DNA from: CAVEFW01 sp964579575
GTDB lineage: Bacteria; Actinomycetota; Coriobacteriia; Coriobacteriales; Eggerthellaceae
Assembly: GCA_964579575.1 (NCBI GenBank)
Contig: CAZOGL010000025.1
Coordinates: 1 to 23,522 of the forward strand
DNA: 23,522 nucleotides
Direction: 5' to 3'
Below the pieces are notes generated by a model. That model searched no databases. It saw only the letters and a program-made list of their open reading frames with translations, and was not told the origin of the DNA. Position numbers and translations under genes: made by a program. How positions within the stretch are numbered: the stretch's first letter is position 1; each line of letters starts with the position of its first letter. Shown here piece by piece: positions 7,228 to 16,600 of this stretch.

Positions 7228-8247
7228 ATGTCGGATGTATTTGAACCTAAAAACATCATCGTGACTGGTGGGTGCGGGTTTATCGGTTCCAATTTCGTGC
7301 ACTATGTCGTGTGCGAACACCCCGACGTGCATGTTACCGTGCTTGACAAGTTGACCTATGCTGGTAATCGTGACAACATCGCGGACCTTCCCGACAATCG
7401 CGTGGAGCTCGTGGTGGGAGACATTTGCGATGCCGAGTTGCTCGAACGTATAGTGCCTGGGCATGATTCCATTGTGCATTTCGCAGCGGAAAGCCACAAC
7501 GACAATTCCATTGCCAATCCCGAACCTTTTTTGCATACCAATGTGGAGGGAACCTTTTGTTTGCTTGAGGCGGTACGGAAATACGGTTTGCGTTTCCACC
7601 ATGTGAGCACTGACGAGGTGTATGGCGACCTGTCGCTTGACGACCCAGCGCGATTTACCGAGGAGACGCCCTATCGGCCTTCGTCGCCGTATAGCGCCAG
7701 CAAAGCGGCGAGCGACATGCTCGTGCGGGCGTGGGTGCGCACGTATGGCTTAAAGGCGACCATCTCAAATTGCTCCAACAACTATGGGCCCTATCAGCAT
7801 GTGGAGAAGTTCATTCCGCGGGCGATTACCAACATCTTGTGTGGCGAGCGCCCCAAACTCTACGGCAGTGGCGAAAACGTGCGTGACTGGATTCATACCG
7901 AGGACCACTCTTCTGCTGTGTGGACCATCCTCACCAAAGGGGTTTTTGGCGAGACCTATTTGGTCGGCGCCGATGGCGAGAGGAGCAATATCGACGTCTT
8001 GCGTGCGATACTTGTCGCCATGGGCAAGGATGCTGACGACATCGATTGGGTGCGCGATCGTCCGGGACACGATAGACGTTACGCCATCGATCCCTCCAAG
8101 CTGCGCCGCGAGTTGGGGTGGAAGCCCACGCACACCGATTTCGCAAAGGGCTTGGCGGCAACGATTCGGTGGTATCGCGACAACGAGCAATGGTGGCGTC
8201 CCGTCAAGGAGGTCACCGAAGCGAAGTATCGGGCGCAGGGTCAATAG
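7228..8247 (+). CDS. rfbB: dTDP-glucose 4,6-dehydratase
   Basis: This enzyme converts dTDP-D-glucose to dTDP-4-dehydro-6-deoxy-glucose, the second step of dTDP-L-rhamnose synthesis, using bound NAD+. It is an extended short-chain dehydrogenase of 339 residues. The Rossmann motif TGGCGFIG is at residues 13-20, the family motif HVSTDEVYGD is present, and the catalytic Y155-x3-K159 lies in YSASK. NCSNNYGPYQ and the RPGHDRRYAID segment are typical of RfbB/RmlB. The start at ATG 7228 follows GAAAGGGA (7213-7220) and fits the usual N-terminus. ATG 7198, also with an AGGGA site, would add 10 residues. The product feeds the RmlCD fusion encoded 53 bp downstream. Confidence 0.95.
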   Translation: MSDVFEPKNIIVTGGCGFIGSNFVHYVVCEHPDVHVTVLDKLTYAGNRDNIADLPDNRVELVVGDICDAELLERIVPGHDSIVHFAAESHNDNSIANPEPFLHTNVEGTFCLLEAVRKYGLRFHHVSTDEVYGDLSLDDPARFTEETPYRPSSPYSASKAASDMLVRAWVRTYGLKATISNCSNNYGPYQHVEKFIPRAITNILCGERPKLYGSGENVRDWIHTEDHSSAVWTILTKGVFGETYLVGADGERSNIDVLRAILVAMGKDADDIDWVRDRPGHDRRYAIDPSKLRRELGWKPTHTDFAKGLAATIRWYRDNEQWWRPVKEVTEAKYRAQGQ

Positions 8248-8300
8248 CGCGGCGCCCGACAAGAAGTGGTTTATTGCGATAGCGGGGAAGGCGCAGGTCA

Positions 8301-9622
8301 ATGTCTGACATCAAATACGAGAAGCCTCTGGCGGTGCACGAGACGGGCATTCCAGGCTTGAAGCTTTTGGATCTTCCTGTGCATGACGACGCGCGCGGTT
8401 GGTTCAAGGAGAACTGGCAGCGTGCCAAGATGTGCGAGCTTGGCATTCCCGATTTGCGTTTTGTCCAAAACAATGTGAGCTTCAACGCTGAAGCCGGCGT
8501 TACGCGCGGCATCCATGCCGAGCCGTGGGACAAATTCGTGTCCATCGCCGCTGGTAGCGCATTTGGTGCTTGTGTGGACTTGCGCTCCGGCAGCGCGACG
8601 TTTGGCAGGTGTTTTACCTGCGTACTCGATCCCTCTATGGCCATTTACGTGCCGCGTGGCGTGGGAAACGCTTTTCAGGCGCTTGAAGATGGCACTGTCT
8701 ACACCTATCTGGTGAACGCCCATTGGTCTGCCGAGCTCAAGAAAACTTACACGTTCGTGAACCTCGCCGACCCGGAGTTGGACATCAAGTGGCCCATTCC
8801 ATTGGAGAGCGCGACGATAAGCGACGCTGACAAGGCGCATCCTTTGTTGGCTGATGTGCGGCCTATGTCGCCGCGCCGCACGCTTGTGACCGGCGCGAAT
8901 GGTCAATTGGGCCGCGCCGTTCGTGCGCTGGTTGGGCGATGGGACTTGGCAGCGTATTTCGATTTTACCAACCGCGACGATTTCGATATCAGCGATCCTG
9001 TCGCCTATGCCGCCATTGATTGGAGCCAGTATGGAACCGTTATCAATTGCGGCGCCTACACCGCCGTGGATGCGGCGGAAACGGCGGAGGGTCGCATTGC
9101 TTGTTGGGCCGCCAATGCGACGGGTCCGGCAATGTTGGCGCGCGTCTGCGCCGAGCACGATATCACGCTGATCCATGTGAGCTCCGACTATGTGTTTGAT
9201 GGCACGCGTCGACTGCATTTAGAGGACGAGCATTACAGCCCCTTGGGCGTGTACGGCCAATCTAAGGCGGCGGGCGACTTGGCCGTTGCGGGTTGTCGTA
9301 GGCATTTCATTGTGCGAAGCAGCTGGGTTGTTGGCGAGGGCCACAATTTCGTGAAGACCATGGTGGCGCTATCCGACCGGTGCGCGAGTGATGATGATGC
9401 GTTGCAGCAGGTGAGGGTGGTAAACGACCAGATGGGCCGCCTCACGTTCGCTGACGACATGGCGAAGGGCATCTTTTGGCTGCTGGGCTATCGAGAGGGT
9501 GACGTGGAACCGAGCGCTCCTTGTGAGTACGGAGTCTACAACCTCACGTGTTCAGGCAGGGTTGCAAGTTGGGCTGATATCGCGGCTCGGGTGTTCGAGT
9601 TGCGTAACGGCAATGCCGACGC
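8301..9622 (+). CDS. Bifunctional dTDP-4-dehydrorhamnose 3,5-epimerase/reductase (3' end in gap)
   Basis: Two enzymes of dTDP-L-rhamnose synthesis are fused. Residues 1 to about 185 are an RmlC-type cupin epimerase with the catalytic His at 72 (TRGIHAEPWDKF). From about residue 193 comes an RmlD-type NADPH-dependent reductase, with TGANGQLG at 197-204, the HVSSDYVFDG segment, and Y318-x3-K322 in YGQSKAAG. RmlC-RmlD fusions of roughly 480 residues are known in Bifidobacterium and relatives. 440 codons are visible before the gap, so about 40 residues are missing. The end must lie in the gap or in the 30-odd bases after it. ATG 8301 follows GGGGAAGG (8284-8291). Together with rfbB it would complete the pathway if rmlA is supplied elsewhere. 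Confidence 0.93.
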
Positions 9623-9722
9623 NNNNNNNNNNNNNNNNNNNNNNNNNNNNNNNNNNNNNNNNNNNNNNNNNNNNNNNNNNNNNNNNNNNNNNNNNNNNNN
9701 NNNNNNNNNNNNNNNNNNNNNN
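9623..9722. other. Assembly gap (100 N)
   Basis: Exactly 100 N, length unknown. It removes the last part of the RmlC-RmlD fusion gene. Confidence 0.98.
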
Positions 9723-9756
9723 GACGCAAAAATTTCAGCTAGACGAGGAGCACTGA
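9723..9756 (+). other. Possible 3' end of the rmlC-rmlD gene
   Basis: After the gap, one frame ends at TAG 9740-9742 and another at TGA 9754-9756. Either could be the end of the fusion gene; the third frame stays open too long to be likely. From here to the hairpin at 9796 there is only an 8-codon ORF (ATG 9757), judged not to be a gene. Confidence 0.35.
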
Positions 9757-9795
9757 ATGGTTATCGAACGGCTGGTCCATTAGGTATAAAGTTCA

Positions 9796-9823
9796 AAGTC
9801 CCCTGCAACGCGGCAGGGGACTT
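9796..9823. terminator. Hairpin between convergent genes, probable bidirectional terminator
   Basis: A perfect 11-bp inverted repeat, AAGTCCCCTGC and its complement, with a 6-base loop (9807-9812). It lies between the rhamnose genes and the convergent amidohydrolase gene. There is no long T-run on either side, so termination is inferred from the stem and the position. Confidence 0.65.
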
Positions 9824-9909
9824 CTACCTGATACGGCCTTGCTTGTGCGGGGTCACTGCGGGGCCACGTCCATCCGTTTTGTATTTTGACCTACGCGTGT
9901 CGCAGTCGC

Positions 9910-11532
9910 CTATTTCTTGAACGTGGTCAAGCCGTCCTTGATGGTCTCTGCAACCTGCACATCGTGGATGGTGTGCGGCTCCACTTCGAACAGGTCCTGC
10001 TCGAAGATGGCCAAATCGGCATACTTGCCAACCTCGATGGAGCCCAGGACGTCTTCACGCTGCATCTCGTACGCGTTTTCGATGGTGTAGCCGCGCAGCA
10101 CCTCTTCCATGGTCAGGCGCTCATCTCCGTCGTGGGCAAAGCCGTTCGCGTTGCCAATCTCTGCGCGCGTGACCAGGCCCTCGATGCTTTGCATCGGTGG
10201 CAGCGAACGTGGGTCGGTGGGGAAGTCGCTTCCCAGACCGACGTGGGCACCGCCTGCAAGGATGCTCTTCATGGGGTAGTCCTTGGCTTCCACCATAGTC
10301 TTGATAAGCTCATACGTTTCAAGGTCTGCCGGCTCCGCAATCCAAAGTCCGGTTGTGTTGCTGAACACATCGTATTTGCCGAATGAGGCAACGTCTTCGG
10401 GATAGACGTAGGTGCAGTGCGAGCAGATGATGCGAATGTCGTTGTAACCCTTGTCGCGGACGACGTGGGCGCCCTCCAACACATTGTGCACGGCATCGGC
10501 GCCGATGGCGTGCACGTTGACGTTCAAGCCAAGCTTGGCGCATGCCTCGAAGCGCTCGGCAAGTTCTTCGATGGTCATGGCGGGCTTTACGACCGAGCCA
10601 TCGGGGTAGGGGTTTTTGATGGCGGCGCTGAACGACTCGAGCGTGCCGTCGTTGAACATCTTGTGGAAGTTGCAGAAGAAACGGTCGCCATCATAGCGCT
10701 GGTGCAGCTTGTCGCAATCGTTCAGTGCGGCCTCGAAGAGTCCGGAAGCGCCCGCATAGCCGCACATGTCCAGGCGGCAGGGGGTCTCCTTGCGTTCGAA
10801 CTTGGCGCATAGTGCGTCGTTGAACAGCGACATCATGAAGCCCAGGGCGCCGCAATCGAAGAGCGAGGTAATGCCAAATCCAGCGCACTGCTTCAGGAAG
10901 TTGTCCATAGCGACGTTGAGTGCCTCCTCGTCGAAGTATTGCGCTGCACTCATGATCGCCGTCATCGACGCAAGCTCCTTGGCCCAACCGGTCGGCTCGC
11001 CATTTTCGTCGCGGACGAACAGGACGCCAGCATCGGGGTCGACATCGGGGGTGTCTTTGGTGATACCTGCAACTTCAAGCGCCAAGCTGTTGCACCAAAG
11101 GGTGTGCATGCTCGCAGACATGAGGGCAACTGGCTTGTCGGCGCAAATGGCGTCAAGGTCGTATTTGCTGGGGCCTGCCTCGCCAAACGTGTCGTCGGCC
11201 CACCCAAGACCTGTGTGGGCACTGCGCTCAGGGTGCGCCTCGATGTCGGCCTTGATTGCGGCAAGCATTTCCTCGGGCGTCATGTTTGCAAGGCTTACAA
11301 GTCCGTCAAATACGATGGCGCCGAACACGTGCAGGTGGCCGTCGATCAGGCCGGGTGTCACCAGCTTGCCGCCAAGGTCTTCGACAGGCGTGTCCCCTGC
11401 GATTGATCGTGCTTCGTCGGACGTGCCGACAAACGCAATCTTCTCGTCTTCGATGACAATTGCTTCTGCCCAAGGCTGTTTTTCGTTTGCCGTAAAGACC
11501 TTGCCGTTCACCAGGACTCGTTTGTTTGCCAT
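9910..11532 (-). CDS. YtcJ-type amidohydrolase (amidohydrolase family 3), cytoplasmic
   Basis: A 540-residue metal-dependent hydrolase of the amidohydrolase superfamily. ATG 11532 is chosen because AAGGAGG lies just upstream; a longer reading would add nine residues. The order of motifs fits YtcJ-like enzymes: an N-terminal beta-sandwich part (VLVNGKVFTANEKQPWAEAI), the metal-binding HxH as H66/H68 in LIDGHLHVFG, VNVHAIGADAV in the barrel, and LGSDFPTDPRSL carrying the late Asp. The C-terminal IEVGKYADLAIFEQD strand is typical. There is no signal peptide, so it should be cytoplasmic. The substrate is unknown for this subfamily; members hydrolyse C-N bonds of small amides or cyclic compounds. 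It diverges from a paralogue with a Tat signal. Confidence 0.9.
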   Translation of the reverse strand: MANKRVLVNGKVFTANEKQPWAEAIVIEDEKIAFVGTSDEARSIAGDTPVEDLGGKLVTPGLIDGHLHVFGAIVFDGLVSLANMTPEEMLAAIKADIEAHPERSAHTGLGWADDTFGEAGPSKYDLDAICADKPVALMSASMHTLWCNSLALEVAGITKDTPDVDPDAGVLFVRDENGEPTGWAKELASMTAIMSAAQYFDEEALNVAMDNFLKQCAGFGITSLFDCGALGFMMSLFNDALCAKFERKETPCRLDMCGYAGASGLFEAALNDCDKLHQRYDGDRFFCNFHKMFNDGTLESFSAAIKNPYPDGSVVKPAMTIEELAERFEACAKLGLNVNVHAIGADAVHNVLEGAHVVRDKGYNDIRIICSHCTYVYPEDVASFGKYDVFSNTTGLWIAEPADLETYELIKTMVEAKDYPMKSILAGGAHVGLGSDFPTDPRSLPPMQSIEGLVTRAEIGNANGFAHDGDERLTMEEVLRGYTIENAYEMQREDVLGSIEVGKYADLAIFEQDLFEVEPHTIHDVQVAETIKDGLTTFKK

Positions 11533-11594
11533 GAGGCCCTCCTTCTGGATGGTGCGCAAACGTTGCCGCAGCGCAACGAACTCGATGCGCTCTA

Positions 11595-11600
11595 ATTATA
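11595..11600 (-). promoter_or_regulatory. Consensus -10 element upstream of the cytoplasmic amidohydrolase
   Basis: The minus strand reads TATAAT at 11600-11595, 63 bp before the start codon. No good -35 is visible at the normal distance (TCCTTC at 11623-11618). The rest of the 232-bp divergent intergenic region shows no other clear site. Confidence 0.4.
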
Positions 11601-11764
11601 GCCCCAGGCCAACAAACGAAGGATTCGGGTAGAGATTCGGTGTGCACGCTTTAATTATCTGCCCTTTGCGAGAGCCGGCGCTTTTCTTATCTGTGCTTGT
11701 TGCTCGTGTGAATAAAATATGGTGTCAAGCCATTTGATAAGCTCGGAAATGAAGGGGATTGGTT

Positions 11765-13534
11765 ATGGCTGAAATCACGCGCAAAATCACGCGCAGAAAC
11801 TTCCTGAAGGCTGCTGGAGTCATGGGTGCCGGTATGGTTTTAGTGGGCCTTCCCGGTTGCGGATCTGGGTCTGGAGACAGCAATTCCAAAGCGGCTGACC
11901 TTGTTGTCTACGGCAAGATCTACACCTCAAACGAAGCTCGCGACTATGCCGAAGCCTTTGCGGTCAAGGATGGCAAGTACGTCTACGTGGGCAATTCCGA
12001 AGGCGTGTCCGAATACATCAAAAATGGCACTACCACGGTTGTCGACCACAAGGATCAAGGTCTTATCATGGCTGGCGCCACCGAGGGCCATGGCCACTAC
12101 GTGGGACAGGGCGCCTTGCAGTATCTTGGCCTTACCGTGACGGGTGCAACAGAAGACGAGGTTGTTGCAAACGTTAAGCAATACGTGGCGGATCATCCTG
12201 ATAACGACGTCTACTTCACCTATGGTTGGGACAACGTGGCCATGAACAAGACGAAGTTCGACTTCCAGATCATGGAGAAGCTTGATGAGATTTGCTCCGA
12301 CAAGGTCATGCTTATTTTGGACAACTCGGGCCACAACGGTTTCTTCAATAGCAAGTGTGCCGAGGTCGCTGGTGTGACCAAGGGCACTGCGATAACGGGT
12401 GGCTCTTACAACAAGAACGAGAAGGGCGAACTTACGGGTCTTGCTTCAGATATGGCCCTGAACTATCTGATCAAGTATGCCGTTTCTCCTAACACGATCG
12501 TGACTAAGTCTGATTACGAGGGTGTTGCCAAGGCCATGGAGGATTCGCTGCACGCCTACGGCTACACCAACTACATGGACGGTTGGACCAACTACTGGGG
12601 TACTCAGTTCATGGACGCCCTTACCTCCCACGATAAGAGTTCCGGTCTCACCGTCATGATCAGCGGTACCTACAAGATCGACTCCTACGATGATTGGAAG
12701 GCCGAGGTTTCCAAGGCCAAGGAGTACAGCGGCACATACGACACCGATCACTTCAAGTATCACACACTCAAGCTTTTTGCTGACGGCGAAGCGGTGGAGT
12801 CCAAGTCTGGTTGGCTCATCAACGGTTATGTGGACGGTTCTCATGGCACCCAGGTGTGGGAAACCGACGTGATGAACGAAATCGTGAAGACCGCTAATGC
12901 GGCCGGTCTCGCAGTGCATGTTCACTCGCAGGGCGACGCCGCTACCAAACAGGTTGTTGACGCCTGCATTGCCGCCGAGAGCGTAAAGAAGGATGGGGTT
13001 CTTAACGGTATCGCCCACGGCCGCAATTACACCGAGGAAACTAAGAAGAAGATGGGTGAGCACAATATTTACGCAGCTCAAAACATCAACTGGCGTGTGC
13101 TTTCATCCAAGGATAGCGAAGAGCTGATTACTGAGTTTCTTTCGAAGGAGATCTTCAATGCCGGTTATCCTGTCAAGTCGCTCGTTGACGATGGCGTGCT
13201 GGTGACCTCTTCTACTGATGCCCCTTCGTCGTCAGGCGCGCCTTGTAGCGTGTGTGGCATCATTGAGGCGGCGGTCAACGATACCCGTGGCGACATGGAG
13301 GTCGTCCAGGGGGATCCCGCCGAGCGTGTCGATGTCGAGACCGCTATCGACATCATGACCATTAACGGCGCCAAACAGCTTCAGATCGAAGACGAGCGTG
13401 GCTCCATCGAAGTTGGTAAGTATGCCGATTTCGTGCTTATCAGCAAGGACATCACCACCTGCGAAAAGAGTAAAATTCACGAGGGAGAGGTGACCAACGT
13501 CTACTTTGAGGGCAAACAGGTTTACACCGCCTAG
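11765..13534 (+). CDS. Exported YtcJ-type amidohydrolase, Tat lipoprotein
   Basis: A 589-residue amidohydrolase family 3 enzyme with a twin-arginine signal: TRRNFLKAA, a hydrophobic stretch, then a lipobox GLPGC and a Gly/Ser-rich tether. It should be folded with its metal inside the cell, exported by Tat and anchored by lipid on the outer face of the membrane. Core motifs: LVVYGKIYTSNEARDYAEAF at the N-terminus, HxH as H109/H111 (EGHGHYVG), VHVHSQGDAA in the barrel, SSTDAP late, and IEVGKYADFVLIS at the end. ATG 11765 follows GAAGGGG (11751-11757); TTG 11759 is an alternative. It is a distant paralogue of the divergent cytoplasmic gene. A likely role is hydrolysis of an external substrate, perhaps a dietary or host amide, but this is inference. 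A terminator follows. Confidence 0.92.
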   Translation: MAEITRKITRRNFLKAAGVMGAGMVLVGLPGCGSGSGDSNSKAADLVVYGKIYTSNEARDYAEAFAVKDGKYVYVGNSEGVSEYIKNGTTTVVDHKDQGLIMAGATEGHGHYVGQGALQYLGLTVTGATEDEVVANVKQYVADHPDNDVYFTYGWDNVAMNKTKFDFQIMEKLDEICSDKVMLILDNSGHNGFFNSKCAEVAGVTKGTAITGGSYNKNEKGELTGLASDMALNYLIKYAVSPNTIVTKSDYEGVAKAMEDSLHAYGYTNYMDGWTNYWGTQFMDALTSHDKSSGLTVMISGTYKIDSYDDWKAEVSKAKEYSGTYDTDHFKYHTLKLFADGEAVESKSGWLINGYVDGSHGTQVWETDVMNEIVKTANAAGLAVHVHSQGDAATKQVVDACIAAESVKKDGVLNGIAHGRNYTEETKKKMGEHNIYAAQNINWRVLSSKDSEELITEFLSKEIFNAGYPVKSLVDDGVLVTSSTDAPSSSGAPCSVCGIIEAAVNDTRGDMEVVQGDPAERVDVETAIDIMTINGAKQLQIEDERGSIEVGKYADFVLISKDITTCEKSKIHEGEVTNVYFEGKQVYTA

Positions 13535-13557
13535 TTTTCCCTGGACGTAGATGTTGT

Positions 13558-13592
13558 AAAGGGCTCGTCTGAATCCAGCCGGGCCCCTTTTT
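13558..13592 (+). terminator. Rho-independent terminator after the exported amidohydrolase
   Basis: AAAGGGCTCG (13558-13567) pairs with CGGGCCCCTTT (13580-13590), with one bulged C and one G-T pair, followed by T's to 13592. It separates the amidohydrolase from the ABC gene, which starts 20 bp later. Confidence 0.8.
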
Positions 13593-13611
13593 CTGAAACG
13601 GAGGAAACGGA

Positions 13612-16600
13612 ATGCTTACGATCGAACTCGCGGGTGTCGGCAAAAGCTATTGCTCGAAACGAAGCAAAATACCCGTTCACGCGCTGAAAGACGTCTGCGC
13701 GAAATTCGAGGGCTCAGGCGTTGTCGCCATCGTCGGTCCTGACGGCGCCGGCAAGACCACGCTGCTCAATTGCATGTGCGGTCTCGATCGTTTCACGTCG
13801 GGCGACGTTCTCATCAATGGCGATTCCGCCATCAAGTATGACGAACGTGCCTGGGATTCGTTTCGCGCGCAGTGCGTGAGCTTCCTTTTCAAAGATTTCA
13901 ATCTGGTCGATTCTTTGAACATTGTGGATAACGTGGCCATGGGCTTAGCCTTCAATGGCACGCCGCGTTTCGTTGCCCGCAAGCACGCGAAGGAAGCTTT
14001 GTCGCAGGTCGGCTTCGATGGCAAGATGTCTGCCGTGCCCGCCGACCTCACTCCCGTGCAAAAACAACTCGCCTGCATTGCGCGAGCTATCGTGAAGAAC
14101 CCTGATGTCATCCTTGCCGACGAACCGACCGGTTCGCTCGATTCCGCTTCGGGCGCAAGGGTTATGGAGGCCTTGCAGACGGCGGGCAAAGAATGCCTGG
14201 TCATCGTGGCAACACATGATGGGAATCTCGCTGACAAGTACGCCACTAGGCGCTTTGATTTATTCGACGGGCAAATGGCGTCCGCGCCCGCAAAATCTTT
14301 TGCTCCCGTCGACGCGGCTTTCGCTGCTGTGGCCCCGACCGCATCCGCCGAGCCCGCGCCTTCGTCCGCGACCGCTTCCCCGACCCCGACCATGCCTGCG
14401 CCCGCTGTGACCGTCGTTGCAGGAGGCGCGTCCGCGATGGCGGCGGCTTCCGCTACCCCGACCGCGCCCGCCGCATCCGCCGCGCCCGCCACTTCGAGGA
14501 CGCAACCCTTCAAGACGAAAATCAAGCAATCCGGCATGGGCTTCTCGTTCATTCGCACGTTGTCGTACCAGTCGTTCGGCGACCATAAGGCGCGTTCGGG
14601 CTTCTCCATCTTGGCGTCATCGATTGGCACCGTTGCGCTGTCGCTTATCCTGGCCCTGTCGGTGGGATTGAACGGCTACATTAACTATATTCAGGAAACC
14701 GTCTACGGGCACTACCCGATCACCGTCTCGAAGTACAAGGGCGCATCAACCGATACGGCCACGTCGTCGGATAGCAATTCGTCCACCGATACTTCATCAA
14801 CCGATGCATCAAACGAGAAGGAGACCAAGCGCGCCCAGTATCTCTCCGACGCTATCAGCAACCATCGCGTGGCGCTCAACAACACCATCGCGTCGCTGCT
14901 CTCCTCCAATGGCCAGACGACCACTGACAATTCGGCGACCTTGCTCAACGACGTCGCTTCGTTGAAGGCTTATCTTGATACGAACCCGGACGATGTGATG
15001 TCCTCCATCGCTTCGATCGATTACACCTACGCTACCTGCCCCGTCATTTATTCGACGGCCAACGGCAATAACCTGGAGGTGTTTCCAGGCAGCCTGTTCG
15101 GTTCGCTGGGGTCCGGCTCGTCAGGTTCGCGCAGCTTGACGGCTTCTTTGTCGTCGTCTTCGTCATTGCTTTCGATTATGAGCGATTTCAGGCAGCTTCC
15201 CGGCAACGCATCGGTTTACAACGATGCCGATTCGCTTGTCGAGGGCCGCTATCCGACAAACTCCAGCGAGGCCTTGCTGGTGCTTAACACCGACGGCACC
15301 ATCGACGACACGTTAGCGTATACGCTGGGCTTCAAAGACTTCACCTCCGAGATACAGCCGCTCATCGATAAGTATCGAAACGGGGAAAAGGTCGATTATC
15401 CGGGTATTTACGACTCGTATGCCTATTCGGATGTCACAGGCATCACCTTCAAGGTCATCAACCCCGCAGATGTTTACCAAAAGCGGACGGACGGGACCTG
15501 GGAAGACAAAAGCTCCGACACCGATTTCATGAACAACCTTGTTGCCAACGGGCAAGACCTGACCATTGTCGGCGTGGTGAAACCCGTATCGGGTTCGAAG
15601 GCCGACGCGGCGCTTTCCACGGGCATCTACTATTACCCGACGCTTACTAACGAGTGCATCGACCGCGCGGCATCTTCCCAGATTGTGCAGGAACAACTGG
15701 CCAACCCCGACGTCGATGTGTTCACAGGCAAGACGTTCGCCTGGCTTAAGCACGCAGGTACCATTTGCGAACGCTTCGATTTCTCCAATATCATCAACGT
15801 CGATGTTGACCTGCTTGCCTCGTGTGTGACCTTGCATCCGGAGGTGCTCGAATTCTCCGAAGAGGATTTCGAGGAGGGGAAGGAAGAGGTCGTCGAGGAA
15901 GTGCAGCTTTCCGACGAGGAGATCGCCAAGATGCTTGTGAATTTGCTCGAGGACCCCGACTTCCAAGAATTCATCGCCGATTTGGCATCGAGCCCCACCT
16001 TCGACCGGGACCTTGAGAGCGCCCTCGCCGGAGCCGGCACCGCGTATGCCGAGTATTGCGCCGAGAAGATAGCTGATGGCGAGACCCCCCAGGCCGCTGA
16101 GGTTTACTTCAGCGAGGAGGGCGACGGCTACGCTTATACGGTGATTGCTCAGACGTTGCTCCCGGCCAGCATGGAGGAGGATATCGCGAATTTCGTGGCC
16201 AAATACGCCACACGCGTGTCCGACTACCTTATTCAGACGTTGGAAACCGAGCTCAACGCGCTTCTGGTCGATGTGCAGGACCAGTTGGTGAAGGAGCTTG
16301 GCGATATCGAGGCTTGGCTCAACGATGAAAGCGAAGACGACGGCCCAGGCCTTATCGAATTCGACGAGAGCAAGTTCGCCGACGCCATAAAGATCAACAT
16401 CACCGAAGAGGACGTGAGCCAGCTGGGATATTACCTGTGCGGGTTTACTTCCAACACCTATGTGGGCAATTTAAGCGATTTGGGTTACGCGACCTACGAT
16501 GCTCCTGTTTCGTGCGCCATCTACTCCAACTCGTTTGCCGACAAGCAAAAGATCTCGGATGTATTGGATAAATACAATGACCAGCGTAGAGCTGAGGGTG

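Noticed and set aside
8301..9920. RmlC-RmlD reading continued through the second gap to 9920
   Set aside because: It depends on the arbitrary 100-N length, crosses a terminator-like hairpin and overlaps the convergent gene; the family length predicts an end near the gap.
13677..14630. 317-codon minus-strand frame in the ABC gene
   Set aside because: It is antisense to Walker A, Walker B and the Ala/Pro linker; its Ala-rich product mirrors the linker.
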